Source of the DNA: Pseudoscleropodium purum
Taxonomy: Eukaryota; Streptophyta; Bryopsida; Hypnales; Brachytheciaceae
Reading direction: 5' to 3'
Assembly (NCBI GenBank): GCA_963969395.1
Contig: OZ017795.1
Span: 1,240,001-1,304,000 of the forward strand
Length of the DNA: 64,000 bases
In this document: one piece after another, positions 48,589-60,967 of the stretch
Numbering within the stretch: position 1 is the first letter of the stretch
Layout of the letters: the number at the start of each line of letters is the position of its first letter
The notes under the pieces: model-generated
The model's database searches: none
What the model was told of the DNA's origin: nothing
The model's input: the letters and a program-made list of their open reading frames with translations, nothing else
Translations under genes and position numbers: made by a program

Positions 48589-51500
48589 CCAAAAAGGCAA
48601 CAATATGAAACTAAAGAATATTAACAAATGACACTAGCTCATCTCATTCATGAATAAGTAGACAAAATGTCCAACAAGCAAAGAGTGGTCCAACTAATCT
48701 TACAATTTGCTTGAAGTATGTGCAAGAGTAGTTCACTATATAGATAATGAGAAGTGCGTGCAACAAAAGAAAATAGATGGACTACAATTGTGAAGACCCT
48801 AATTGCCCATGTCCTTCCTTTGAACACAATGATAGAAATGCAACTCCAAATTGAATCAACTACAATGAAAACGAGTCTTCATGTGATGATCTAACTTTTA
48901 ATGAAGACAAAGATAAAGAAATCTATAAATGAGGATGTTGACCATAATTTCAACATATTTAATATTCTTGCTTCTCAAAACACTTCACTCAAGGAGTGTT
49001 CATTGAAAGAGGGGAGCGAAGGCTCTTGATGCGATGCTAGGCCTGCATTCCATTTGGAAATTTAACCCTCAACCTAATCCCTTACACTTTCATTGGGAAG
49101 TCAACCAACTTACATCATGGTCCTTCCTAGTAGCTAGCTTAGGACATTATCCTAGAATATGTTTAGGGTTTGTCCACATTGATTCTAAAAGACTCTAGTT
49201 GACCACATTTGAAATTGAAATCTATAAAAAAGATCATGACTTGTATTTATTCAAAAGAAATATAGAAGAAAGTTGTTCTAGGTTCACAAACCACACAATG
49301 CAAGAACAATTCATGGCGCAATCATACGTAGATGTGAGCACAAACAAAAAAGGAAATTGCTCCCGTCCTAGAGAAATTTGCATCTTTTACATGGGAACCG
49401 TAGTTTACCTCTTTATGTAGTGAGCCTCATGCTTTTATGGATATATAAGTAAGTTGTACTTTTTCTTATAGGAAATTACCATCTTGCTTAGTTACCTACA
49501 TAATTAATATATTTAAAATTAGACTTTTAGAACAATGGTCAAAATAATCAAGGCCGCAAACCAATCAATATGTTTCTATAATAAATAAGAAGAAGACGAA
49601 GGAAACTTATGGAGATCTTGAATGGACACCAATTAGGTGGAATGAATTTAGAGTGTTTTTTTCAATTGCTTTGCATATAAGAATTAAAATACTTCCAAAC
49701 ACATGATGTTACTACACCACTCATGAGCCTTTGTATTGCATTGTCTTATTATTTTACAACTCTTTATGAGAAACCATTTTAGTTTGGTAATATACCAATG
49801 TTTGCATATTACCAACATGAGAGATTTTTCAAAAATGTGTCCACAAAAAGGAGGATAAAATAGTAAAAGTATTTTAAATTTGTTTAGGCCATTAATGAAA
49901 AATGTGAAAGGATGTGAAAGTTGAATCAACAAATAATCGTTGATGTGTCCATGGTCCTCACTAGAAGTCAATGTTTTTGAGAATGTTTTCAATAGATGGG
50001 CATGTTTTGCAAGACAAGAGCTCTCAAATGCTGTAACTGCTTTTTGAATGAGAATTTTTTAGGATGTTATTGCAAACACATAAATGTCAAATGTAAAACA
50101 ATTGAATGTTTTATTTGATAGGAATGCTAATTAAAACATTGCAGTGAACATCAATGCATTTTGTAAAACATCCTAGAAAACACAGGACTACTACATCAAA
50201 TGGAGTCCTCATCAAAATTGGGTTATTTGAGGCAGTTCTTGTAGGATCAAGTAGAAAGCTGATCGACTGTGGTAAATAGGAAAGAAGGGCAGGTCATTTG
50301 TGTCCTTTCAAAAGAGAGTCGCCTAGATGTGTATAGAAGTTGCAGTTTCCAAATCCTTTCATGAAAAAATCCTATGTGGTGAAAGTAGTAAAATAAATAG
50401 TTTATTGAAATTCAAGATATTGGTTTTCCCATTCTATATTTAAATTCTAAATGGCTAATGATGAGAGCCAAATTCAACTACTATAATTGTTTTCATTGCC
50501 TTTTTTTTAACAAGATCTCCTGTGAATAGAATGAGGTCATACTTCTATGGACATACATTCATTTTAATTTTAAAATTGCAATTGCTTTTAGAAGAAATAA
50601 AAAGATTTTTTCTATTTTCTAATTATTCAATATGCAGGATTTTTGGACGAACAATTAATGAGAATTAGATTCAAACTAATATAACCTAAAAAGATACTAT
50701 GGCTTCAATAGGATTTGTGAAATTGCTAAATAAGAGAGTAGGTCGACGCAACACACTTAAAATTTTCTAAAGTTTTGTGCACTTCGCAATAGAAATGAGC
50801 AATCAAGCTCTTATATTCAAACTATTCCATATCCTTTTAGGATTAATGATGGACATTAATTATCATTATAAAATGATTTCTCCTTTTTGCAATCTTGTAA
50901 ATGTTAATAAAGAAAATCCTTCACATTACCACCAAATTTTCTTTGGGTAGTAGATGGTAATTGAAATTTATTTTAAACTTTTGGACTAATATTGGATACT
51001 TCTTATTTTTATAACAACTTGATCATTTAAAACCTAAAGTCCAAAGGTTATTTTTGAAAAATCAAATCATAGGATATTTTAATTATTTATCTCAAATCAT
51101 GTGATAAAATATTCATGAAGTTTGACAATAGACATTAGGAAAACAATAAGCCTTCAAAGGGATTGTTTCCTTTTGAAGAGTTCCCTTCAATGGAATTTAT
51201 AGCCTCTTTGAGAGACATTGGTCATTATTCAATTCAATGATGAATAGTAGCCACAATGAAAAAAAATGAAAAAAATAAAAGAATAAAAAAATCAATTTTA
51301 ATTGTTTTAAAAGATGTTTAAATTTTTTTTTTAAAAGTTAATTCAAAAATAGTAGTTTGAGGTGGTTGTGTGAATGCCACATCAAATTTTAAGATTTTGT
51401 AATTCTGTATTTTGACTGATGGAATTTTTTTTAAATTCAAAATTTTTTCAATTATGTAATCAAACTGTCATGTACTAATCAAGCCTTGCAATTTGTTGGC

Positions 51501-53713
51501 CAATTTTTGTTTTCAAGATTCTTCATTCAAGCTTCTCCCTATAATTTGTGCTCAAATTTTTTTTCTAAAATATCAACACATTGCCTTATTTTGGTGGTTT
51601 TAAAGGAATCTTAGCATCATATTTGGTTGTTGAAAAAACAAAAAATAGCTTACTTGGATTTTTACATATGATCTTCTTTTCCTTATTTAACAGCATAAAG
51701 TTTTATTTTTATTATTTTTATTTTTATTTTGTCTTTAATCTCTAAAGATCTACACATCCTAAAAGTGGATGCACCTTAGTCAACCTTGATTGCAACTTTT
51801 CAAAAAACTAGATCTGAAATTTGATTTAAATTTTTTTAGATGAAGTTTGACAAGTTCTGTTTCTTCTCTATTTCAAAATTGTCAAAATTGTCAAAAATTG
51901 ATGGGATTATTGCAATTGAAACCTCCATGTGTTTGTATCTAAATAGCACAATATTATACATTTTTCATTTGTATATTATTTTTTTAAATTTATTTAAGAT
52001 ATGTATTATAAAATTATGTTTTTCATTCTATCCTTTATTTATGGTAAAAATTATAGATTATTTTAATATATATTATAATTGATATAATTACATTTTCACC
52101 TATAGCTTTAACAAATTACAATAATTTGATTTTTCCATCCGAATTGTCGAAATAATCAATTGAAATTAAAAAGTGAAATTTTGCACTAAGAAAAAATATC
52201 AAAATTTTATACATCTATTAAGTAAAAAGATAAATTTATAGTAGAATTTGACTTCAAGGATTTTGTAGTGATTGTTTTGGTTATAAAAAATAAAACTTAA
52301 CCAATTGAAATTTTTTTACAATAATTGTACAAATTTTTATACCATTTCTACTTGTACCATTTTTTTGCTCAAGGGAATAATGGGATGTCAAGGGTTAATT
52401 TTTGGTGAATTGACAATTTCTCTTGATTGTTTTATTTTTGGATTCTTGAAAAGTAACTTTTTTGCCAACCCTAACAAACCGGTATGGTACAAAGGCACCT
52501 TTTCAAATTATAAAAGAAGCTTTTAACATTATGCAAGAAACCTTTTGCATATATATAAAACAACCTTTTGTATAATGAAAATTATATTTCACATGTGCAC
52601 CAAGGTGCAACAATTTGATAATGTAAAGAAGCTAGAAGCTTAGCTATTTTCTGAGGATGTTTTTGGATGTTTTCTTCGTGTAATTATTATTTATATCTTC
52701 TTCCAAATAATAAAGAAAATTAAAAACAAAACAATGATTCTGTACTCACTTCTATTGTATGTTGCACTTATTTCATTTACCATTGAGGACTTTAAAATAA
52801 TTGGATTGCAAATAGATTAAAAAACATTACACTTTTTATATCATAGCCATGCTTAATATTTTAGCGCAAATTCTTCTTTGCATGTTTAGAAACAATTTTG
52901 TTATCATCTAGAAATTCTATGAGGTAGTTTTTTTCCTATAAATGAAAATTCTATTCAATTTCATTATTTCATTAATAAAAAATTATCTTTAAAATGCTAA
53001 TAAAATAATAGTATTATAAAAGTAGATATTCACCTTTTGCTATTACGTCTATGACATGTAAATCTAAAATGCAAAGGCACCACCTTTTGGTCTTGACTAA
53101 ACTTTAAAATAAAATAAATCCTAAAATACTCACTATTTTAATTAGTTATTTATGAGAGTGACGTCTTCTTTAAGTATAGCTTCAACATTGAACATTTGAT
53201 TTTCATAATGAATAATTATGATTTTTCCAATTCAACATTTTATGCAAGGGTGTCTACTTCAAATCTTCATTTTCTATTGTTGAGGGCTCTTCTAAATCAA
53301 CGTGATGTGAAATACATCTTGCAAGAAAAATCACAAAAGATCTTTGATTTCATAAGATATATAATACATTTAAAGAAATTGAGAGAATTCGTAGAGCTTA
53401 CAATTTTTGTTGGACCAACATTTTGAATTTAACTTGGGACAAGAAGAATGATAGAAAGACTACAAATGACGTGCATACATTAGCAAGGGCTTCAGATTTG
53501 ACTGCAAGTAAATTTCTAGAAAATCTTTGGGGCTAAGGTAAAACGGTGATCATATGTGAAAAAATAGGTGAAAGCAAAGCATATAGCATTTTTTTCCAAA
53601 AAAGGTCATTTGTATTGGCATTTGAGTAATATGACAGTTAAAGAGCATGAAGTGGCATACCATATCAACATGCTTTAATGCCATTTTAGAATTCTAACAT
53701 TGTCATAGTAAAT
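48589..53713. other. AT-rich intergenic DNA, no gene seen
   Basis: Frames near 48.9-49.4 kb may be further pieces of the decayed element that starts at 48.0 kb, but no shared frame or motif proves it. From about 50 to 53.7 kb the sequence is extremely AT-rich with homopolymer runs and nothing recognisable. Confidence 0.45.
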
Positions 53714-53845
53714 GTCAGTTGAGATGTCTTCTATTGCAAATAGATGTTTTTCATGAAGTCAATAGAGACATCCACTATGATATTTAAATGTTTTTTGTGA
53801 TGTCAATTAAGACATCCTTTGTAACATTTGAATGTTTTTGGCGAC
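53714..53845 (+). repeat. Tandem repeat, three 44-bp units
   Basis: Units start at 53714, 53758 and 53802, each beginning 'gtca' and including 'agacatc' or 'agatgtc' and 'aatgttttt' or 'gatgttttt'. The units are moderately diverged, so the array is old. No gene overlaps it. Confidence 0.6.
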
Positions 53846-54035
53846 AAAACATTGTGTTCATCATAATACTTAGATCTAACATTTTATTTTTATAATAAAA
53901 AATTACATTTTAGATCTTCTATATGGTTTGTCTTCCCTCTTGCCACCCTTCTTGCATAAATAACTTGCCTTCTCATCTTAAAATATTGACAATAAGGCTT
54001 TTCAAGTCATTCAATATTATTTCCAACATGGTGTA

Positions 54036-54145
54036 CTATGTGCAATGTATGGTGTATTGTATATGTTGTATAATGTATGGCATATTGTGTATGATGTATA
54101 ATATATTGTGTACAATATATAATGTATTGTATATGGCATACATCT
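54036..54145 (+). repeat. Degenerate tandem repeat of TGTATTGTATA-like words
   Basis: About 110 bp of alternating 'gtatggcatattgtg' and 'ataatgtattgtata' variants make a low-complexity array. The alternating Y/M/L frames on both strands are artefacts of it. Confidence 0.55.
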
Positions 54146-54149
54146 TAAC

Positions 54150-55393
54150 TAACATCAAAATTGATGTTTCAAAAGATGTCTCAAAAAACATTTGCAGGTC
54201 AGAATCAATGTTGCTAAAAATAATATTCAAATTTTTTTGGATGTCTAAGTTGATGTCACTAGAAACAATATGAAAATTTTTAAGAACATGACGTCAACTA
54301 CCACTTAATCTTTCGGTTAGGTGAAAAAAATCCTATGTGGCATTAGTTGCTTATGTGGCTGCCATGTGGCACATTTTGGTCACTTTTTAAATCATATTTG
54401 TTATGATGTTTTTCTAAAAACATGGCATGTTTTTTTAGATTTCCTTATGTTTTTTCCTTATCAATCTTGACATATTTTTCGAGACATTCGCAATACACAT
54501 GCATGACATTTCAAAAAACATGTAGACACGTTTTAGCACTTGTCCAAAAAGACACGAATATATTCTAGTGCCTATAGTCAAATATTTGCATATATATATA
54601 TATTAAGTGTGTATTATAGCAAAGAATGGGCACCAAATAAATGAAAAACTAGATGGAGAGCTACCAATGAATCAAAGATTTAAAGGATCACATTTAAAAA
54701 GAGCTCTAGAATGGAAGTGGTGAAGGAATTCACAACAAAATTGCAAAAGCAAAGCAAGGTAGTGAGTATAAATAGTTTTTTTAAACTTTGGTTCCACTAT
54801 TCATATACCTTTTAGAATGCAATATAATATTGGCCATTATTTGGTATTTTAAAATCATCTTTCATGAATGATTGACAAGAAATGTGGAATTCAAACGTTT
54901 CAAAGAAAAAGATGAATTGGTATGATTGGTGCATGCACATTTAAAGCACAATATATTGTATAGTGTGGAAAGACAAAACAATGATAATACTTTTGTCCAC
55001 TTATGCTTGTCTAATGCCACCTAGAATAGAAAAACAAATAATGTTATGACTTATGAATACTAGATGGTGGATGAACTATAGTGAAGTCCAAATCTACTGA
55101 CCTATATATATTCAACATCAAAAGTATATGCAAATTGATATAGAGTGCAAAGTAGTTGAAAGGCATATATTCAACATTGACACAAAGCCACAAAAAGTGG
55201 CATTGGTTATTTCATTATTTATCATTAATACATGGATTGTCAATGCACAAGATTCTGTACCATATTATTTGAGTTTTCAATTTTTCCAAGATCCTATATC
55301 TCATCCCACTTAATTTCCACATAAAGTTGGTGAAGAACTTGACATCCAAGTGGAATAAAAGAAAGGAATGCTACTCTACATTTTTACCAAATG
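54150..55393. other. AT-rich intergenic DNA, insertion site of hAT element copy 2
   Basis: No gene can be supported. A short (AT)n tract lies near 54588-54605. The sequence on either side of the GC-rich element at 55402-55735 is continuous once that element is removed, as expected for a simple insertion into pre-existing AT-rich DNA. Confidence 0.45.
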
Positions 55394-55401
55394 TTTGCAA
55401 T

Positions 55402-55735
55402 CAGGGTTGACAAGACGGTCGGACGTCCGGGATGTCCAAACGCGGACGCTATGTCCACAACATCCGCTGACATTCGTGGTCCCGATGGACACAACGTCCG
55501 CCGGGACCACCCCGTCCGCTCCGATACCCATTCGCCCCGGTAAGGCCGTCCGATCGACATGTGGACTGATGTGGTCTGCATGATCTGAGCGTCCGCCTCG
55601 GGCCGTCCGCCCCACCTGTCCGCCCTACCTACCTTTTGACGGCGGGAGGGACGCTGCGTCCGTTGGCGTCCGTGAGGATGGACGTTCAGGTTACGAACGC
55701 TATTTTGGGGCGGACGTACTGATTTGTCAACCCTG
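55402..55735. mobile_element. GC-rich non-autonomous hAT-type element, copy 2
   Basis: A 334-bp GC-rich block begins 'cagggttgacaa' and ends with its exact 12-bp reverse complement. Identical 8-bp flanks 'tttgcaat' (55394-55401 and 55736-55743) are a perfect target duplication of hAT length. The interior is clearly related to 31271-31548, sharing 'gctgacattcg', 'aaggccgtccgat' and 'acgctattttggggcggac', and is dense in 'gtccg'/'cggac'. It is longer than copy 1, so one has gained or lost internal sequence. The open frames inside are by-products of GC richness. Confidence 0.87.
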
Positions 55736-55743
55736 TTTGCAAT

Positions 55744-56983
55744 ATACATGGCCTATGACCTATAGAAAAGTCTTGAAGGACATGAAGATTATGCATTTGT
55801 GCCATCAAAATAGTTTGCACATGTATTTGGGTTGCGGAGAGTTCTATGTGTGTAAGCTCCCTTGCTATTGGAATTGTCATTGCTCATAGGTATTTTTAGG
55901 TTGAAGACATGCTTGAGGTGTTTATACTATCATTCTATTTTTTATACAAAGGTTTGACTATCACGTTTGTAAATGGAATTGTACATATTGATTGCAATTT
56001 GCAAAGGATAAGGGGCAATGGTCGGCTTGGGGTACCCCAAAACATTGTCTTAACAATAATGTTAGTCTACTGTAGTGTGTCAAACAACTTCATCCTTTAA
56101 ATGTAATAAATTATGGTTTTACAAAATGTGGTTTTAAATGCTTGAACTTATAATGTATCAAGAAAAAAAAAACTCCACACAAAAAAAGAATTTATAATTT
56201 TTTAATGAATTTTTTAGTGAAAAAAATTAGTGTTGTCCTAAGCACATAAAATTCTTGAAAACAAGCATTTGGAATACCAAATAATTTTTTTTTAATATCA
56301 TTTTTGGATGTGACTTACATAAAGTGGTCCAATACATAAAACAATTAATTTTATTAAAAAAACATTTTCAAAATTGTGCACTATAGAGGTTGCAATTTCC
56401 AAAATTCAGTGGGTTTTTTCACATCTATAAAAAGATTCACAAATTTAATTTTTTTCCTTAAAAACTCTATGAATATACATCTTGATCTTGTTGACGTGCA
56501 CAAATTTTTTTATTTAATTTTAGGATCTTCTTACTTGATCAAAATGAACAAATTAGACAAACGTTGGAGGCTTTCAACAAAAATAACCTAATTAGTGTGT
56601 CTAAAGAGGGATACCCCAAGCCAACCATTGCCCTAAGATGACAAAAAAAGGTCTTATTTAGAATAATAAAATTAGATTATTTAAAAACCTTCATAGCTTC
56701 TTCATTTTCCCCAAAATAAGTGTAAATTATTCTAGTGATTATACTAGTTCTTTTTATGTCAGAGGTACAAGAACATTAATAGTTTTTCCTTAGATAGATA
56801 TGAGTTTTCACTCTAAAGGTGTAGAAGGGGTTGTACCAAATTTTCCTTGTTCTTGGCTCATGAACAAGTTGGAAATTGTACCAAGTGTGCCATGAGAAGT
56901 GCTTGCATACATGTCCAAGATGTTCTAGATTTTACATTTGCTAAAATACTGTTTTGCTATCAGGAAAGTTCTACGTGAAAACA
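55744..56983. other. AT-rich intergenic DNA, no gene seen
   Basis: No frame here carries a recognisable domain. The duplicated F-box block begins near 56984. Confidence 0.5.
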
Positions 56984-59636
56984 AGCACTACGCAAATAGC
57001 GGCCTTTGCATCGGTGATTTTCATCCACAACCAAGTAGGCTATGCTACAAAGAAAAAAATAATAAATTAAGAGGATGATCCACCTCCAAATCCCGTCTGA
57101 TCCTGACAGTTCCAGCGGCAACGTTCAACTTCTGCCAATTCTTAGTGGCCATGTTGAACAAGCAAAACCTCCCTGCCGAACCATTTCGGTCGTCCCATGC
57201 ATACACAAGCATGAAACCTCCACAAAAACTTGCTATAACGGAAATGTCCTTATCCTTGGTCATAGGAAGACTTAGAAAGCCTTTGGTGGATCGAAGCCAC
57301 GAGCTCAAACCTTTAGGCATGCAATCGTACACTTGCCACTTACGCAATGTTTCATCAACCAGCTCCCACACCTGAATTGACAAGTCCTCCTTCTCGGGTC
57401 CAGATTGCAAAGTCATGTCGAAAATGCGACCATTCCATACTCCCAACGTATCGAGGCAGTAGTGCTGTGGCAAATTGGAACCCGAATCACGGGGGCAAAG
57501 AAGAGAACTCCACCTGGCATTTTCGAAATCGTACACGAAAATCTCCCGAGTGCGTTCTGTGGTGATATAAACTCGTCCATTGCAGTCGACACACCCGGTG
57601 CTGGGCCGCCACAGATAGTCATCCGTTTCAGGCTTCGGTACTCGACATGGCTTTGTCTGCCACACGCCGGATTCGTACACTTGAGTGTCGAAATCTGGGC
57701 TACCAAGAACAACCCTGAACGAACTGAAAGGACCTTGTTTCTCAGATACAATCATCCCAAGAACCACTTTAGTGCTTCGCGGATTGGGAGGCGGATCCAG
57801 GTCTTGGTAAATCTTGGATTGCCAGTGAAATACACCGGCCTTGCCATGGTTACTAAAGAACTTGGAGTCAACAGAAAAAACCACCCCTTTGCTCGCAACA
57901 AAGGTACAGCAACGACGATGAGTCCAAGCCGGCCTCCAATCCCAAGACCGAGATAAGGCGTTGTAAATTAGGATTCCGTCGAGTCGGCCTTTGAAACAAT
58001 CTCCGAACAAGCTAAAAAATGGCATATGTATCGGCTTCTTGAGACCCAAACGCTTGCTCGCAATGACGTACCAGTCTTTGCAGACTGTGCGAAGGTGGAA
58101 GAACTCTTCAAAGGGGAGCTTGGAATACACGTTTTCTGCCAAGTCGATGTGGTGCTGCAAGGTACTCCAGAGATTCTCGTCAAGGCTGGTCGACGTGCTT
58201 GAGTCGCCACGGTCACTCTGAACGTCCTTCTTCGTTTTTGCTGATCTCGTTTCCATGATGCTGTTCTCTATCAGAAGAAATAAAACTGTCTCTGCAAGAA
58301 CGGAAGAGATTAATCCTGCAAGCACGTGGCCCTATCAGCAAGGTAATCAAGGTAATCAGTCAGAGATTATCTGATTCCAGGATGAAAAGGTACATTCTCC
58401 GTTTCCACTGTTTTACTGAAAGTCAATCACCGGACACTTTTAGTCGTCGGACGCTTGTAGGCCTCAGCGTCGATATGGGGTAAATTGCAAGACTTCTTCA
58501 GTAATCGCTTCCAAAGTTTCGCTGGTGAAACGTAAGTTACATAGAAATTGCAGATCTCCATAGAGCGACAAAAAGAATCGGGTTCAGCAGCACTCCACTA
58601 GTACTAGACTAACGAAGACAGTGAACGTCAGTGCGAAGGAGCGAGCGTCTGAGTGCATGCAGGCTAAAAGAAAAAGGCAAAGTGTACCTTAAAGCCGGAT
58701 ATTACAAACAGACCCGCTGCTTCACAAGAAGCTACAGACCCATCCATCCAAGTCCCGAAAACTATTCAAGGTATCTGCAACTCAGTACCTATTCAATTCA
58801 ACCCCCTAGTAGAAAGTACAATTACCACCGGGAAACTGAAAGCACACAATCACGATCCCGCATCTCGCACATAAGCATGCATTGTACTCTTTGATCGTCG
58901 TTTGGAATAACTCGAGAACGACCTAAAAAATAAACCTGTCTCTCATTAGCTAAATTACTACACGAAGGCACTGCTCAATTATTATCACTGTCATACAATC
59001 AAAGAAAGAAAGTAAGACACAGTCAGCACACTTCAAATACAGACTCCACACAAACTCCAAACACAGATTAAACTCAACAACAAGTTCCAATTTTTCAGAC
59101 CAAACGACATCTATCCTACGAAGTCCTCTAAGAAAGAAAGCCGTCACCAATCTCAATCACAGCTGCAAGCATGTAACGTTCGAGTTTGAAGTCCAAACCC
59201 TCTCCTTGCGTCTGAACACTTGCTTCATAAAACTTGAACGCATCCACAGACAAATGAAGAAGCGTAAGCTACACTTTTCCGTTTCCGCGATCAAGCCTAC
59301 GCAATAGCCAAAGACTACCAACTTTTCCACATCTGACTTAGAGTTGAAGAATACTTCCACAACAACAAAACGAGAGAATTACAAATGCTAAGGCACAATA
59401 CCTGTATTCTGGATGCGCGAACTCCGAAATAAAATCGGGTGTAAAGAAGGAGCAAAGGTACAGATTAGTCCGAATTAGGGATTCTAAACTGAAGAGTACT
59501 AAGCGGCATGCGAGGCAGCGTGAAGGAATTGAACTCGGAAGCGCGCAGGGAGCGAGACTTGTGTTGCTGTTGCCGTAGTTGATGTGGGTATTCCTCCAAA
59601 GTAAAAGTTTTGGCAGCTTCCAATTTAGAATAGGCT
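56984..59636 (-). repeat. Segmental duplication, copy 2 (F-box locus)
   Basis: This is the partner of 32701-35556, in the same orientation about 24 kb away. It is shorter mainly because a block equivalent to about 32776-33020 is missing or replaced, removing the 3' end of the coding sequence. Upstream similarity ends abruptly after 'gcttccaatttagaatagg'. Confidence 0.85.
57045..58256 (-). CDS. F-box protein with C-terminal beta-propeller/kelch-like region, copy 2, altered C terminus
   Basis: The 403-aa protein starts at the ATG at 58256 and is closely similar to copy 1 from METRSAKTKK to the blade segment GRFCLFNMATKNWQKLN. The F-box lies at about 29-70 with LWSTLQHHIDLAENVYSKLP and FFHLRTVCKDW intact, so binding of SKP1 in an SCF complex is likely. 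After GTVRIRR the sequence diverges into a short tail ending LNLLFFSL. The Asp/Glu-rich tail of copy 1 is absent because of a deletion/rearrangement at the 3' end. The main frame has no stop or frameshift, so it may still be expressed. The longer upstream open frame begins with GTG and lies across the conserved acceptor, so the ATG is preferred. Confidence 0.86.
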   Translation of the reverse strand: METRSAKTKKDVQSDRGDSSTSTSLDENLWSTLQHHIDLAENVYSKLPFEEFFHLRTVCKDWYVIASKRLGLKKPIHMPFFSLFGDCFKGRLDGILIYNALSRSWDWRPAWTHRRCCTFVASKGVVFSVDSKFFSNHGKAGVFHWQSKIYQDLDPPPNPRSTKVVLGMIVSEKQGPFSSFRVVLGSPDFDTQVYESGVWQTKPCRVPKPETDDYLWRPSTGCVDCNGRVYITTERTREIFVYDFENARWSSLLCPRDSGSNLPQHYCLDTLGVWNGRIFDMTLQSGPEKEDLSIQVWELVDETLRKWQVYDCMPKGLSSWLRSTKGFLSLPMTKDKDISVIASFCGGFMLVYAWDDRNGSAGRFCLFNMATKNWQKLNVAAGTVRIRRDLEVDHPLNLLFFSL

Positions 59637-59640
59637 GTTG
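58257..59640 (-). other. 5' leader of F-box copy 2 with a 1.11-kb leader intron
   Basis: The donor at 59401/59400 and the acceptor near 58292 correspond to those of copy 1, giving an intron of about 1110 bp. Conservation of both splice sites in two diverged copies supports a genuine leader intron. Confidence 0.5.
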
Positions 59641-60299
59641 TTACGGATCTTCGACAATGGACTCCAATCAAGAGTACAAAATATATTTATGAACCTAAAT
59701 GTTTTCACAAGGAGCTCAAACCACCCGACCATAAAAAGAGACCATCTCCAAAGAGATTCTCTCCTCACCCCCAAGCTCCATCTTATATCATCAAGACTAT
59801 CAATAAAAACTAGTAATCCTTAATATACACTAGTACTTCTTTTCTACTTATAGCTTTCTATTCATAGTTCTTTTTAAAATCATTCACTAAAGTAAAAGTC
59901 CTAATTATACTTCTCCAATTGTATCTTATTTAAATCTCTTATCCATATCTTAATCTTCTACTTGGAATTATGTAACTCCAAGTTCCATCTGTTTGTTTTC
60001 ATCTGGGAGTTGTCTAACTCTAGTGCACTAATCATTCAAGTGAAGTTGTCAACTTCACTCCATCTTTCTCTAAGCACTTTAGTGCCTTTGTCATCCAATT
60101 GGAGTTGGCTAACTCCAATGCACAAATTCACCATCTGGAGATTTCTATCTTTAAGCAATCTATTGCTTATCTACTAGTGCACATTTCATCATAAATTAGT
60201 ACATGATTCATAAATGCATTCATCCATCAAGGTTCAAAGGTTTCACAAGGGTCATGACAGCTATAGACATTGCAAGACCCCGTCCCGAAGGCATAGCAA
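59640..60299. other. Intergenic DNA, no gene seen
   Basis: Moderately AT-rich sequence with several loosely repeated 'ttggagttg...aactcca' words near 59965-60135, which form weak tandem/inverted units of about 55 bp. No coding feature is supported. Confidence 0.4.
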
Positions 60300-60303
60300 T
60301 TAA

Positions 60304-60963
60304 TCCCTAAATGTCTAGGGCCTTTTTTGAGCCTCTAGGAATTTGCTGTTAATTGAACAAAAAGTCAACATTTTAATAAGTTGGATCAATTTCTATAGAA
60401 TTGCAATTGTACAAAATTCAAATTAGATAGGCTAGAGATCACATAGGAAAAGAAAATACAACAATATTAGTATATTACTCAGAAATTTGAAAGATTATAA
60501 TGTAGGATCAAGAAGGTGTTAAAACTACAAAAATGATTTGAGGTTTTTAAATCCTCAGTCTTCTTTCATGTCAAATCTTTAAAATTGGTGACCAAATAAA
60601 TATGAGGTTTCAAGACATAAAATGTATAACCGCAATCAATTTATGGCTTCTCAAAATCTCTTCTATATTTTTTTTAAATGAATTTCTAATGTGAATTTTA
60701 CTCCAAAATTGAGTGTATTTGAGGCTCATTTTCAAGAGCTATCAATACTACAATTAGTCAAGATTGCACTCAACACCCTTGCACAAAATCTTGAATAGAA
60801 AATTCGTAATCCATCATTTTCAAAACTAGATTTTTGATGCTAAAACTAGACTTCAAAATAAAAAATTTTAAATATACACTACTAAAAATAGCAACTTGGT
60901 TAGATTCTATTTAACTTCAAAGTATTGTCAACACTAAAATTGAGTACCTCGAGCATTTAGGGA
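60304..60963. mobile_element. TTAA-flanked non-autonomous DNA element, copy 2
   Basis: This is the second member of the family at 24813-25452, in the same orientation. Its ends 'tccctaaatg' and 'catttaggga' are exact reverse complements over 10 bp and lie immediately inside TTAA at 60300-60303 and 60964-60967. The better preserved ends make this copy the clearer guide to the family. Confidence 0.65.
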
Positions 60964-60967
60964 TTAA

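Noticed and set aside
55384..55749. 121-codon Arg/Gly-rich minus-strand frame
   Set aside because: Likewise caused by the high GC of the second hAT-type element; not conserved with the frame in copy 1.
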